From Lepidurus packardi (lineage: Eukaryota > Arthropoda > Branchiopoda > Notostraca > Triopsidae): a DNA stretch of 64,000 nucleotides. Positions 13,501-28,050 of this stretch are shown one piece after another. Every line of letters begins with the position of its first letter. The stretch's first letter is position 1. The translations under genes were made by a program, and so were the position numbers. The DNA is taken from NCBI GenBank assembly GCA_023053545.1, contig JAKZAN010000056.1, positions 186,001 through 250,000 on the forward strand, given 5' to 3'. Below the pieces are notes generated by a model. That model did no database searches and had not been told where the DNA came from. It was given only the letters and a program-made list of their open reading frames with translations.

Positions 13501-13826
13501 TGAATTAATTAATTACGGACTGAAATAATTCCTTACGGACTGAATTAATTACTTACGGACTGAATTAATTCCTTAATTAATTCCTTACGGACTGAATTAA
13601 TTTCATACGGACTGAATTAATTCCTTACGGACTGAATTAATTCCTTACTGACTGAATTAATTCCTTACGGACTGAATTAATTCCTTACGTACTTATGTAA
13701 TTCCTTACGGTCTGAATTAATTCCGTACGGATTTTATTAATTACTTACGGACTGAATTAATTCCTTACGGATTTAATTAATTCCTTACGGACTGAATTAA
13801 TTCCTTACGGACTGAATTAATTCCTT
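10589..13826 (+). repeat. 3278-bp tandem duplication, copy 2
   Basis: This is the second copy of 7311-10588, 3238 bp long. It has one extra consensus monomer near 12640 and lacks the 60-bp internal duplication. Only two substitutions stood out by eye: ATTCCTTTCG near 12877 for ATTCCTTACG, and a CCTTACGG/ACTTACGG difference near 13661 against 10421. After 13826 the sequence continues with native order, whereas copy 1 is cut at that point by the junction. Confidence 0.9.
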
Positions 13827-14137
13827 ACGGACTGAATTATTTCCTTACGGACTGAATTAATTCTTTAGGATTGATTGAATTCCTTTCTTACCGAATTAAT
13901 TCCTTACGGACTGAATTAATTCCTTACGTACTTATGTAATTAATTACGGTCTGAATTAATTCCGTATGGATTTTATTAATTACTTACGGACTGAATTAAT
14001 TCCTTACGGATTTAATTAATTCCTAACGGACTGAATTAATTCCTTACGGACTGAATTAATTCCTTACGGACTGAATTATTTCCTTACGGACTGAATTAAT
14101 TCTTTAGGATTGATTGAATTCCTTTCTTACCGAATTA
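12520..14137 (+). repeat. 809-bp tandem duplication
   Basis: About 12520-13328 and 13329-14137 match at offset 809 (for example TCCTTTCTTA at 12601 and 13410; TCCGTATGG at 13152 and 13961). A visible difference is CCTTTCGTACTTATG near 12877 against CCTTACGTACTTATG near 13686. The same unit starts again in the homologous part of the 3.3-kb copy 1 (9309 to 10158, offset 849 because of the local 60-bp gain and 20-bp loss). This small HOR is therefore older than the 3.3-kb event. Confidence 0.85.
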
Positions 14138-14339
14138 ATTCCTTACGGACTGAATTAATTCCTTACGGACCGAATTAATTCCTTACGGACTGAATTAATT
14201 CCTTACGGACTGAATTAATTCCTTACGGACTGAATTAATACCTTACGGACTGAATTAAATCCTTACGGACTGAATTAATTCCTTACGGACTGAATTAATT
14301 CCTTACGGACTGAAATAATTCCTTACTGACTGAATTAAT

Positions 14340-15566
14340 TCCTTACGGACTGAATTAATTCCTTACGGACTGAATTAATTCTTTACGGACTTAATTAATT
14401 CCTTACGTACTTAATTAATTCCTTACGGTCTGAATTAATTCCGTACGGATTTTATTAATTACTTACGGACTGAATTAATTCCTTACGGATTTAATTAATT
14501 CCTTACGGACTGAATTAATTCCTTACGGACTGAATTAATTCCTTACGGACTGAATTATTTCCCTACGGACTGAATTAATTCTTTAGGATTGATTGAATTC
14601 CTTTCTTACCGAATTATTTCCTTACGGACTGAATTAATTCCTTACGGACTGAATTAATTCCTTACGGACTGAATTAATTCCTTACGGACTGAATTAATTC
14701 CTTACGGACTGAATTAATACCTTACGGACTGAATCAAATCCTTACGGACTGAATTAATTCCTTACGGACTGAATTAATTCCTTACGGACTGAATTAATTC
14801 CTTACGGACTGAATTAATTCCTTACGGATTTAATTAATTCCTTACGGACTGAATTAATTCCTTACGGACTGAATTAATTCCTTACGGACTGAATTATTTC
14901 CTTACGGACTGAATTAATTCTTTAGGATTGATTGAATTCCTTTCTTACCGAATTAATTCCTTACGGACTGAATTAATTCCTTACGTACTTATGTAATTAA
15001 TTACGGTCTGAATTAATTCCGTATGGATTTTATTAATTACTTACGGACTGAATTAATTCCTTACGGATTTAATTAATTCCTAACGGACTGAATTAATTCC
15101 TTACGGACTGAATTAATTCTTTACGGACTTAATTAATTCCTTACGTACTTAATTAATTCCTTACGGTCTGAATTAATTCCGTACGGATTTTATTAATTAC
15201 TTACGGACTGAATTAATTCCTTACGGATTTAATTAATTCCTTACGGACTGAATTAATTCCTTACGGACTGAATTAATTCCTTACGGACTGAATTATTTCC
15301 CTACGGACTGAATTAATTCTTTAGGATTGATTGAATTCCTTTCTTACCGAATTATTTCCTTACGGACTGAATTAATTCCTTACGGACTGAATTAATTCCT
15401 TACGGACTGAATTAATTCCTTACGGACTGAATTAATTCCTTACGGACTGAATTAATACCTTACGGACTGAATCAATTCCTTACGGACTGAATTAATTCCT
15501 TACGGACTGAATTAATTCCTTACGGACTGAATTAATTCCTTACGGACTGAATTAATTCCTTACGGA
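14340..15566 (+). repeat. 738-bp tandem duplication
   Basis: Copy 1 starts about 14340 and copy 2 about 15080. CTTTACGGAC (14381 and 15119), CCCTACGGAC (14561 and 15299) and GAATCAA (14731 and 15469) all show offset 738. The copies part near 14828/15566, where copy 1 reads ACGGATTTAATT and copy 2 reads ACGGACTGAATT. Confidence 0.85.
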
Positions 15567-18500
15567 CTGAATTAATTCCTTACGGACTGAATTATTTCCT
15601 TACGGACTGAATTAATTCTTTAGGATTGATTGAATTCCTTTCTTACCGAATTAATTCCTTACGGACTGAATCATTTCCTTACGGACTGAATTAATTCCTT
15701 ACGGACTTAATTATTTCCTTACGGACTGAATTAATTCTTTAGGATTGATTGAATTCCTTTCTTACTGAATTAATTCCTTACGGACTGAATTAATTCCTTG
15801 CGGACTGAATTAATTCATTACCGACATAATTAAATCCTTACAGACTGAAATTATTCCTTATGGACTTAACTAATTCCGTAAGGAATGAATTAATTAATTA
15901 CGGACTGAAATAATTCCTTACGGACTGAATTAATTCCTTACGGACTGAATTAATTCCTTACGGACTGAATTAATTCCTTACGGACTGAATTAATTCCTTA
16001 CGGACTGTATTAATTCCTTTCTTACTGAATTAATTCCTTAAGGACTGAATTAATTTCATACGGACTGAATTAATTCATTACGGACTTAATTAATCCAATA
16101 CGTACTGAACTTATTCATTACGGACTGAATTATTTCCTTACGGACTGAATTAATTCTTTAGGATTGATTGAATTCCTTTCTTACTGAATTAATTCCTTAC
16201 GGACTGAATTAATTCCTTACGGACTTAATTAATTCCGTAAGGAATGAATTAATTAATTACGGACTGAAATAATTCCTTACGGAATGAATTAATTCCTTAC
16301 GGACTTCATTAATTCCTTTCGGACTGAATTAATACCTTACGGACTTAATTAATTCCTTACGGACTTAATTAATTCACTACGGACTGAATTAATACCTTAC
16401 GGACTGAATTAAATCCTTACGGACAGAATTAATTCCTTACGGACTGAATTAATTCCTTACGGACTTAATTATTTCCTTACGGACTGAATTAATTCTTTAG
16501 GATTGATTGAATTCCTTTCTTACTGAATTAATTCCTTACGGACTGAATTAATTCCTTACGGACTGAATTAATTCCGTAAGGAATTAATTAATTAATTACT
16601 TACTGAAATAATTACTTACGGACTGAATTAATTCCTTAATTAATTCCTTACGGACTGAATTAATTTCATACGGACTGAATTAATTCCTTACGGACTGAAT
16701 TAATTTCTTACTGACTGAATTAATTCCTTACGGACTGAATTAATTCCTTACGTACTTATGTAATTACTTACGGACTGAATTAATTCCTTACGGATTTAAT
16801 TAATTCCTTAAGGACTGAATTAATTCCTTACGGACTGAATTAATTCCTTACGGACTGAATTATTTCCTTATGGACTGAATTAATTCTTTAGGATTGATTG
16901 AATTCCTTTCTTACCGAATTAATTCCTTACGGACTGAATTAATTCCTTACGGACTGAATTAATTCCTTACGGACTGAATTAATTCCTTACGGACTGAATT
17001 AATTCCTTACGGACTGAATTAATTCCTTACGGACTGAATTAATACCTTACGGACTGAATTAAATCCTTACGGACTGAATTAATTCCTTACGGACTGAATT
17101 AATTCCTTACGGACTGAAATAATTCCTTACTGACTGAATTAATTCCTTACGGACTGAATTAATTCCTTACGGACTGAATTAATTCCTTACGTACTTAATT
17201 AATTCCTTACGGTCTGAATTAATTCCGTACGGATTTTATTAACTACTTACGGACTGAATTAATTCCTTACGGACTTAATTAATTCCTTACGGAATGAATT
17301 AATTCCTTACGGACTGAATTAATTCCTTACGGACTGAATTATTTCCTTACGGACTGAATTAATTCTTTAGGATTGATTGAATTCCTTTCTTACCGAATTA
17401 ATTCCTTTCGGACTGAATTAATTCCTTACGGACTTAATTATTTCCTTACGGACTGAATTAATTCTTTAGGATTGATTGAATTCCTTTATTACTGAATTAA
17501 TTCCTTACGGACTGAATTAATTCATTACCGACATAATTAAATCCTTGCAGAATGAAATTGTTCCTTATGGACTTAACTAATTCCGTAAGGAATGAATTAA
17601 TTAATTACGGACTGAAATAATTCCTTACGGACTGAATTAATTCCTTACGGACTGAATTAATTCCTTACGGACTGAATTAATTCCTTACGGACTGTATTAA
17701 TTCCTTTCTTACTGAATTAATTCCTTACGGACTGAATTAATTCCTTAATTAATTCCTTACGGACTGAATTAATTTCATACGGACTGAATTAATTCATTAC
17801 GGACTTAATTAATCCAATACGTACTGAACTTATTCATTACGGACTGAATTAATTCCTTACGGACTGAATTAATTCCTTACGGACTGAACTAATACCTAAC
17901 GGACTGAATTAATACCTTACGGACTGAATTAATTCCTTACGGACTGAATTAATACGTTACGGACTGAATTAATTCCTTACGGACAGAATTAATTCTTTAC
18001 GGACTTAATTAATCCATTACGGACTGAATTAATTTCTTACGGACTGAATCAATTTCTTACGGACTGAATTAAATCCTTACGGACAGAATTAATTCCTTAC
18101 GGACTGAATTAATTCCTTACGCACTGAATTAATTCTTTACGGACTGAATTAATTCCTTACGGACTGAATCAATTCCTTAATAAATTCCTTACGGAATGAA
18201 TTAATTTCATACGGACTGAATTAATTCCTTACGTACTGAACTTATTCCTTACGGACTGAATTAATTCCTTACGGACTGAATTAATTTCTTACGGACTGAA
18301 TTAATACCTTACGGACTGAATTAATTCCTTACTGACTGAATTAATTCCTTACGGACTGAATTAATTCCTTACGGACTGAAATAATTCCTTACGGACTGAA
18401 TTAATTCCTTACGGACTGAATTAATTCTTCACGGTCTGAATTAATTCCGTACGGATTTTATTAATTACTTACGGACTGAATTAATTCTTTACGGACTGAA

Positions 18501-19449
18501 TTAATACCTTACGGACTGAATTAAATCCTTACGGACAGAAATAATTCCTTACGGACTGAATTAATTCCTTACTTAATTAATTAATTCCTTACGGACTGAA
18601 TTAATTCCTTACGGACTGAATTAATTCCTTACGGACTGAATTATTTCCTTACGGACTGAATTAATTATTTAGGATTGATTGAATTCCTTTCTTATTGAAT
18701 TAATTCCTTACGGACTGAATTAATTCCTTACGGACTGAATTAATTCCTTACGGACTGAATTAATTCCTTACGGACTGAATTAATACCTTACGGCCTGAAT
18801 TAAATCCTTACGGACTGAATTAATTCCTTACGGACTGAATTATTTAATTATGGACTGAATTAATTCTTTAGGATTGATTGAATTCCTTTCTTACCGAATT
18901 AATTCCTTACGGACTGAATTAATTCCTTACGGACTGAATTAATTCCTTACGGACTGAATTAATTCCTAACGGACTGAATTAATTCCTTAAGGACTGAATT
19001 AATACCTTACGGACTGAATTAAATCCTTACGGACTGAATTAATTCCTTACGGACTGAATTAATTCCTTACGGACTGAAATAATTCCTTACTGACTGAATT
19101 AATTCCTTACGGACTGAATTAATTCCTTACGGACTGAATTAATTCCTTACGGACTTAATTAATTCCTTACGTACTTAATTAATTCCTTACGGTCTGAATT
19201 AATTCCGTACGGATTTTATTAACTACTTACGGATTGAATTAATTCCTTACGGACATAATTAATTCCTTACAGACTGAATTAGTTCCTTACGGACTGAATT
19301 AATTCCTTACGGACTGAATTATTTCCTTACGGACTGAATTAATTCTTTAATATTGATTGAATTCCTTTCTTACCGAATTAATTCCTTACGGACTGAATTA
19401 ATTCCTTATGGACTGAATTAATTCCTTACGGACTTAATTATTTCCTTAC

Positions 19450-21600
19450 GGACTGAATTAATTCTTTAGGATTGATTGAATTCCTTTCTTACTGAACTAA
19501 TTCCTTACGGACTGAATTAATTCCTTACGGACTGAATTAATTCATTACCGACATAATTAAATCCTTACAGACTGAAATTATTCCTTATGGACTAAACTAA
19601 TTCCGTAAGGAATGAATTAATTAATTACGGACTGAAATAATTCCTTACGGACTGAATTAATTCCTTACGGACTGAATTAATTCCTTACGGACTGAATTAA
19701 TTCCTTACGGACTGAATTAATTCCTTACGGACTGTATTAATTCCTTTCTTACTGAATTAATTCCTTACGGACTGAATTAATTTCATACGGACTGAATTAA
19801 TTCATTACGGACTTCATTAATCCAATACGTACTGAACTTATTCATTACGGACTGAATTAATTCCTTACGGACTAAATTAATTCCTTACGGACTGAACTAA
19901 TACCTAACGGACTGAATTAATTCCTTACGGACTGAATTAATTCCTTACGGACTTAATTAATTCCTTACGTACTTAATTAATTCTTCACGGTCTGAATTAA
20001 TTCCGTACGGATTTTATTAACTACTTACGGACTGAATTAATTCTTTACGGACTGAATTAATACCTTACGGACTGAATTAAATCCTTACGGACAGAAATAA
20101 TTCCTTACGGACTGAATTAATTCCTTACTTAATTCATTAATTCCTAACGGACTGAATTAATTCCTTACGGACTGAATTAATTCCTTACGGACTGAATTAT
20201 TTCCTTACGGACTGAATTAATTCTTTAGGATTGATTGAATTCCTTTCTTACTGAATTAATTCCTTACGGACTGAATTAATTCCTTACGGACTGAATTAAT
20301 TCCTTACGGACTGAATTAATTCCTTACGGACTGAATTAATACCTTACGGCCTGAATTAAATCCTTACGGACTGAATTAATTCCTTACGGACTGAATTATT
20401 TCCTTATGGACTAAATTAATTCTTTAGGATTGATTGAATTCCTTTCTTACCGAATTAATTCCTTACGGACTGAATTAATTCCTTACGGACTGAATTAATT
20501 CCTTACGGACTGAATTAATTCTTTAGGATTGATTGAATTCCTTTCTTACTGAATTAATTCCTTACGGACTGAATTAATTCCTTACGGACTGAATTAATTC
20601 ATTACCGACATAATTAAATCCTTACAGACTGAAATTATTCCTTATGGACTAGACTAATTCCGTAAGGAATGAATTAATTAATTACGGACTGAAATAATTC
20701 CTTACGGACTGAATTAATTCCTTACGGACTGAATTAATTCCTTACGGACTGAATTAATTCCTTACGGACTGAATTAATTCCTTACGGACTGTATTAATTC
20801 CTTTCTTACTGAATTAATTCCTTACGGACTGAATTAATTTCATACGGACTGAATTAATTCATTACGGACTTAATTAATCCAATACGTACTGAACTTATTC
20901 ATTACGGACTGAATTAATTCCTTACGGACTGAATTAATTCCTTACGGACTGAACTAATACCTAACGGACTGAATTAATTCCTTACGGACTGAATTAATTC
21001 CTTACGGACTGAATTAATTCCTTACGGACTGAATTAATTCCTTACGGACTTAATTAATTCCTTACGTACTTAATTAATTCTTCACGGTCTGAATTAATTC
21101 CGTACGGATTTTATTAACTACTTACGGACTGAATTAATTCTTTACGGACTGAATTAATACCTTACGGACTGAATTAAATCCTTACGGACAGAAATAATTC
21201 CTTACGGACTGAATTAATTCCTTACTTAATTAATTAATTCCTAACGGACTGAATTAATTCCTTACGGACTGAATTAATTCCTTACGGACTGAATTATTTC
21301 CTTACGGACTGAATTAATTCTTTAGGATTGATTGAATTCCTTTCTTACTGAATTAATTCCTTACGGACTGAATTAATTCCTTACGGACTGAATTAATTCC
21401 TTACGGACTGAATTAATTCCTTACGGACTGAATTAATACCTTACGGCCTGAATTAAATCCTTACGGACTGAATTAATTCCTTACGGACTGAATTATTTCC
21501 TTATGGACTAAATTAATTCTTTAGGATTGATTGAATTCCTTTCTTACCGAATTAATTCCTTACGGACTGAATTAATTCCTTACGGACTGAATTAATTCCT
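19450..21600 (+). repeat. 1.06-1.10-kb tandem duplication
   Basis: Copy 1 is about 19450-20510 and copy 2 about 20510-21600. The offset is 1057 at CTTTAGGATT (19464 and 20521) and at the GGACTA(A/G)ACTAA marker (19591 and 20648). It becomes 1097 at TTCCTTACTT (20121 and 21218) and CGGCCTG (20347 and 21444), so copy 2 gained two monomers in between. The rare CGGCCTGAA monomer also occurs at 18791, showing a third, more diverged relative. Confidence 0.82.
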
Positions 21601-21720
21601 TACGGACTGAATTAATTCCTTACGGACTGAATTAATTCCTTACGGACTGAAATAATTCCTTACTGACTGAATTAATTCCTTACGGACTGAATTAATTCCT
21701 TACGGACTGAATTAATTCCT

Positions 21721-23460
21721 TACGGACTTAATTAATTCCTTACGTACTTAATTAATTCCTTACGGTCTGAATTAATTCCGTACGGATTTTATTAACTACT
21801 TACGGACTGAATTAATTCCTTACGGACTTAATTAATTCCTTACGGACTGAAATAATTCCTTACTGACTGAATTAATTCCTTACGGACTGAATTAATTCCT
21901 TACGGACTGAATTAATTCCTTACGGACTTAATTAATTCCTTACGTACTTCATTAATTCCTTACGGTCTGAATTATTTCCTTACGGACTGAATTAATTCTT
22001 TAGGATTGATTTAATTCCTTTCTTACCGAATTAATTCCTTACGGACTGAATTAATTCCTAACGGACTGAATTAATTCCTTACGGACTTAATTATTTCCTT
22101 ACGGACTGAATTAATTCTTTAGGATTGATTGAATTCCTTTCTTACTGAATTAATTCCTTACGGACTGAATTAATTCATTACCGACATAATTTAATCCTTA
22201 CAGACTGAAATTATTCCTTATGGACTTAACTAATTCCGTAAGGAATGAATTAATTAATTACGGACTGAAATAATTCCTTACGGACTGAATTAATTCCTTA
22301 CGGACTGAATTAATTCCTTACGGACTGAATTAATTCCTTACGGACTGAATTAATTCCTTACGGACTGTATTAATTCCTTTCTTACTGAATTAATTCCTTA
22401 CGGACTGAATTAATTCCTTAATTAATTCCTTACGGAATGAATTAATTTCATACGGACTGAATTAATTCACTACGGACTTAATTAATCCAATACGTACTGA
22501 ACTTATTCATTACGGACTGAATTAATTCCTTTCGGACTGAATTAATTCCTTACGGACTGAACTAATACCTAACGGACTGAATTAATACCTTACGGACTTA
22601 ATTAATTCCTTACGTACTTAATTAATTCCTTACGGTCTGAATTAATTCCGTACGGATTTTATTAACTACTTACGGACTGAATTAATTCCTTACGGACTTA
22701 ATTAATTCCTTACGGACTGAAATAATTCCTTACTGACTGAATTAATTCCTTACGGACTGAATTAATTCCTTACGGACTGAATTAATTCCTTACGGACTTA
22801 ATTAATTCCTTACGTACTTAATTAATTCCTTACGGTCTGAATTATTTCCTTACGGACTGAATTAATTCTTTAGGATTGATTTAATTCCTTTCTTACCGAA
22901 TTAATTCCTTACGGACTGAATTAATTCCTTACGGACTGAATTAATTCCTTACGGACTTAATTATTTCCTTACGGACTGAATTAATTCTTTAGGATTGATT
23001 GAATTCCTTTCTTACTGAATTAATTCCTTACGGACTGAATTAATTCATTACCGACATAATTTAATCCTTACAGACTGAAATTATTCCTTATGGACTTAAC
23101 TAATTCCGTAAGGAATGAATTAATTAATTACGGACTGAAATAATTCCTTACGGACTGAATTAATTCCTTACGGACTGAATTAATTCCTTACGGACTGAAT
23201 TAATTCCTTACGGACTGAATTAATTCCTTACGGACTGTATTAATTCCTTTCTTACTGAATTAATTCCTTACGGACTGAATTAATTCCTTAATTAATTCCT
23301 TACGGACTGAATTAATTTCATACGGACTGAATTAATTCACTACGGACTTAATTAATCCAATACGTACTGAACTTATTCATTACGGACTGAATTAATTCCT
23401 TTCGGACTGAATTAATTCCTTACGGACTGAACTAATACCTAACGGACTGAATTAATACCT
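21721..23460 (+). repeat. 870-bp tandem duplication
   Basis: 21721-22590 and 22591-23460 are contiguous and match at offset exactly 870. Examples are TAGGATTGATTTAATTCC at 22001 and 22871, and ACTAATACCTAACGG at 22561 and 23431. Substitutions seen are TACGTACTTC (21941) for TACGTACTTA (22811), a CCTAACGG/CCTTACGG difference near 22058, and TACGGAATGA (22431) for TACGGACTGA (23301). The TGATTTAATTCC form loses the usual EcoRI site in both copies. Confidence 0.9.
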
Positions 23461-24250
23461 TACGGACTGAATTAATTCCTTACGGACTGAATTAATACGT
23501 TACGGACTGAATTAATTCCTTACGGACAGAATTAATTCTTTACGGACTGAATTAATTCCTTACGGACTTAATTAATTCCTCACGGACTGAATTAATTCCT
23601 TACGGACTGAATTAATTCCCTACGGACTGAATTATTTCCTTACGGACTGAATTAATTCTTTAGGATTGATTGAATTCCTTTCTTACTGAATTAATTTCAT
23701 ACGGACTGAATTAACTCATTACGGACTTAATTAATCCATTACGGACTGAATTAATTTCTTACGGACTGAATCAATTTCTTACGGACTGAATTAAATCCTT
23801 ACGGACAGAATTAATTCCTTACGGACTGAATTAATTCCTTACGCACTGAATTAATTCTTTACGGACTGAATTAATTCCTTACAGACTGAATCAATTCCTT
23901 TATTAATTACTTACGGACTGAATTAATTCTTTACGGACTGAATTAATTCCTTACGGACTGTATTAATTCCTTACGGACTGAATTATTTCCTTACGGACTG
24001 AATTAATTCTTTAGGATTGATTGAATTCCTTTCTTACCGAATTAATTCCTTACGGACTGAATTAATTCCTTACGGACTGAATTAATTCCTTACGGACTGA
24101 ACTAATACCTAACGGACTGAATTAATACCTAACGGACTGAATTAATTCCTTACGGACTGAATTAATTCCTTACGGACTGAATTAATTCCTTACCTACTGT
24201 ATTAATTCCTTTCTTAATGAATTAATTCCTTACGGACTGAATTAATTCCT

Positions 24251-24740
24251 TACGGACTATTAATTCCTTTCTTACTGAATTAATTCCTTACGGACTGAAT
24301 TAATTCCTTAATTAATTCCTTACGGACTGAATTAATTTCATACGGACTGAATTAATTCATTACGGACTTAGTTAATCCAGTACGTACTGAACTTATTCAT
24401 TACGGACTGAATTAATTCCTTACGGACTGAATTAATTCCTTACGGACTGAACTAATACCTAACGGACTGAATTAATACCTTACGGACTGAATTAATTCCT
24501 TACGGACTGAATTAATACGTTACGGACTGAATTAATTCCTTACGGACAGAATTAATTCTTTACGGACTGAATTAATTCCTTACGGACTTAATTAATTCCT
24601 CACGGACTGAATTAATTCCTTACGGACTGAATTAATTCCTTACGGACTGAATTATTTCCTTACGGACTGAATTAATTCTTTAGGATTGATTGAATTCCTT
24701 TCTTACTGAATTAATTTGATACGGACTGAATTAACTCATT
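24251..24740 (+). repeat. HOR segment with 18-bp monomer (paired with about 28051-28580)
   Basis: The segment begins with GGACTATTAATTCC, a monomer lacking two bases (GT) of the usual GGACTGTATTAATT, and ends with the rare TTAATTTGATACGG (24711). Both markers recur at 28051 and 28551. The offset is 3800 at the left and 3840 at the right. Confidence 0.85.
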
Positions 24741-25559
24741 ACGGACTTAATTAATCCAATACGTACTGAACTTATTCATTACGGACTGAATTAATTCCTT
24801 ACGGACTGAATTAATTCCTTACTGACTGAATTAATTCCTTACGGACTGAATTAATTCCTTACGGACTTAATTAATTCCTTACGTACTTAATTAATTCTTC
24901 ACGGTCTGAATTAATTCCGTACGGATTTTATTATTTACTTACGGACTGAATTAATTCTTTACGGACTGAATTAATACCTTACGGACTGAATTAAATCCTT
25001 TCGGACAGAAATAATTCCTTACGGACTGAATTAATTCCTTACTTAATTAATTAATTCCTTACGGACTGAATTAATTCCTTACGGACTGAATTAATTCCTT
25101 ACGGACTGAATTATTTCCTTACGGACTGAATTAATTCTTTAGGATTGATTGAATTCCTTTCTTACTGAATTAATTCCTTACGGACTGAATTAATTCCTTA
25201 CGGACTGAATTAATTCTTTACGGACTGAATTAGTTCCTTACGGACTGAATTAATACCTTACTTCCTGAATTAAATCCTTACGGACTGAATTAATTCCTTA
25301 CGGACTGAATTATTTCCTTATGGACTGAATTAATTCTTTAGGATTGATTGAATTCCTTTCTTACCGATTTAATTCCTTACGGACTGAATTAATTCCTTAC
25401 GGACTGAATTAATTCCTTACGGACTGAATTAATTCCTTACGGACTGAATTAATACCTTACGGACTGAATTAAATCCTTACGGACTGAATTAATTCCTTAC
25501 GGACTTAATTATTTCCTTACGGACTGAATTAATTCTTTAGGATTGATTGAATTCCTTTC

Positions 25560-27690
25560 TTACTGAATTAATTCCTTACGGACTGAATTAATTCCTTACG
25601 GACTGAATTAATTCATTACAGACATAATTAAATCCTTACAGACTGAAATTATTCCTTATGGACTTAACTAATTCCGTAAGGAATGAATTAATTAATTACG
25701 GACTGAAATAATTCCTTACGGACTGAATTAATTCCTTACGGACTGAATTAATTCCTTACGGACTGAATTAATTCCTTACGGACTGAATTAGTTCCTTACG
25801 GACTGTATTAATTCCTTTCTTACTGAATTAATTCCTTACGGACTGAATTAATTCCTTAATTAATTCCTTACGGACTGAATTAATTTCATACGGACTGAAT
25901 TAATTCATTACGGACTTAATTAATCCAATACGTACTGAACTTATTCATTACGGACTGAATTAATTCCTTACGGACTGAATTAATTCCTTTCGGACTGAAC
26001 TAATACCTAACGGACTGAATTAATACCTTACGGACTGAATTAATTCCTTACGGACTGAATTAATACGTTACGGACTGAATTAATTCCTTACGGACAGAAT
26101 TAATTCTTTACGGACTGAATTAATTCCTTACGGACTTAATTAATTCCTCACGGACTGAATTATTTCCTTACGGACTGAATTAATTCCTTACGGACTGAAT
26201 TATTTCCTTACGGACTGAATTAATTCTTTAGGATTGATTGAATTCCTTTCTTACTGAATTAATTTCATACGGACTGAATTAACTCATTACGGACTTAATT
26301 AATCCATTACGGACTGAATTAATTTCTTACGGACTGAATCAATTTCTTACGGACTGAATTAAATCCTTACGGACAGAATTAATTCCTTACGGACTGAATT
26401 AATTCCTTACGCACTGAATTAATTCTTTACGGACTGAATTAATTCCTTACGGACTGAATCAATTCCTTAATTAATTCCTTACGGAATGAATTAATTTCAT
26501 ACGGACTGAATTAATTCCTTACGTACTGAACTTATTCCTTACGGACTGAATTAATTCCTTACGGACTGAATTAATTTCTTACGGACTGAATTAATACCTT
26601 ACGGACTGAATTAATTCCTTACTGACTGAATTAATTCCTTACGGACTGAATTAATTCCTTACTGACTGAATTAATTCCTTACGGACTGAATTAATTCCTT
26701 ACGGACTTAATTAATTCCTTACGTACTTAATTAATTCTTCACGGTCTGAATTAATTCCGTACGGATTTTATTAATTACTTACGGACTGAATTAATTCTTT
26801 ACGGACTGAATTAATACCTTACGGACTGAATTAAATCCTTACGGACAGAAATAATTCCTTACGGACTGAATTAATTCCTTACTTAATTAATTAATTCCTT
26901 ACGGACTGAATTAATTCCTTACGGACTGAATTAATTCCTTACGGACTGAATTATTTCCTTACGGACTGAATTAATTCTTTAGGATTGATTGAATTCCTTT
27001 CTTACTGAATTAATTCCTTACGGACTGAATTAATTCCTTACGGACTGAATTAATTCCTTACGGACTTAATTAATTCCGTAAATAATGAATTAATTAATTA
27101 CGGACTGAAATAATTCCTTACGGACTGAATTAATTACTTACGGACTGAATTAATTCCTTAATTAATTCCGTACGGACTGAATTAATTTCATACGGACTGA
27201 ATTAATTCCTTACGGATTTAATTAATTCCTTACGGACTGAATTAATTCCTTACGGACTGAATTAATTCATTACGGACATAATTAATCCATTACGGACTGA
27301 ATTAATTCCTTACGGACTGAATTAATTCCTTACGGACCGATTTAATACCTAACGGACTGAATTAATACCTTACGGACTGAATTAAATCCTTACGGACAGA
27401 ATTAAATCCTTACGGACTGAATTAATTCCTTACGGACTGAATTAATTCCTTACGGACTGAATTATTTCCTTACGGACTTAATTAATTCCTTACGGACTTA
27501 ATTAATTCCTTACGGACTGAATTAATACCTTACGGACTGAATTAAATCCTTACGGACTGAATTAATTCCTTACGGACTGAATTAATTCCTTACGGACTGA
27601 AATAATTCCTAACTGACTGAATTAATTCCTTACGGACGGAATTAATTCCTTACGGACTGAATTAATTCCTTACGGACTTAATTAATTCCT
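25560..27690 (+). repeat. 2-kb HOR segment, copy A
   Basis: Shared with 29475-31373 at offset 3913 (ATTCATTACAGACATAA at 25611 and 29524; CGATTTAATA at 27338 and 31251). Its right half is shared with 32477-34110 at offset 6430 (TATTTCC at 27461 and 33891; TACGGACGGA at 27631 and 34061). The offsets add up (3913 + 2517 = 6430), so the three copies are colinear. The sequence parts from copy C near 27690. Confidence 0.85.
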
Positions 27691-28050
27691 TACGGACTTA
27701 ATTAATTCCTTACGTACTTAATTAATTCCTTACGGACTGAATTAATTCCTTACGGACTGAATTATTTCCTTACGGACTTAATTAATTCCTTACGGACTTA
27801 ATTAATTCCTTACGGACTGAATTAATACCTTACGGACTGAATTAAATCCTTACGGACTGAATTAATTCCTTACGGACTGAATTAATACCTTACGGACTGA
27901 ATTAAATCCTTACGGACTGAATTAATTCCTTACGGACTGAATTAATTCCTTACGGACTGAAATAATTCCTAACTGACTGAATTAATACCTTACGGACTGA
28001 ATTAAATCCTTACGGACAGAATTAATTCCTTACGGACTGAATTAATTCCT

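Noticed and set aside
16560..16620. Possible second large inversion (CCGTAAGGAATTAATTAA context)
   Set aside because: It resembles the start of the 47974 block, but the sequence returns at once to forward monomers (ACTTACTGAAATAATTAC). It is a variant of the flipped-core monomer with a few substitutions.
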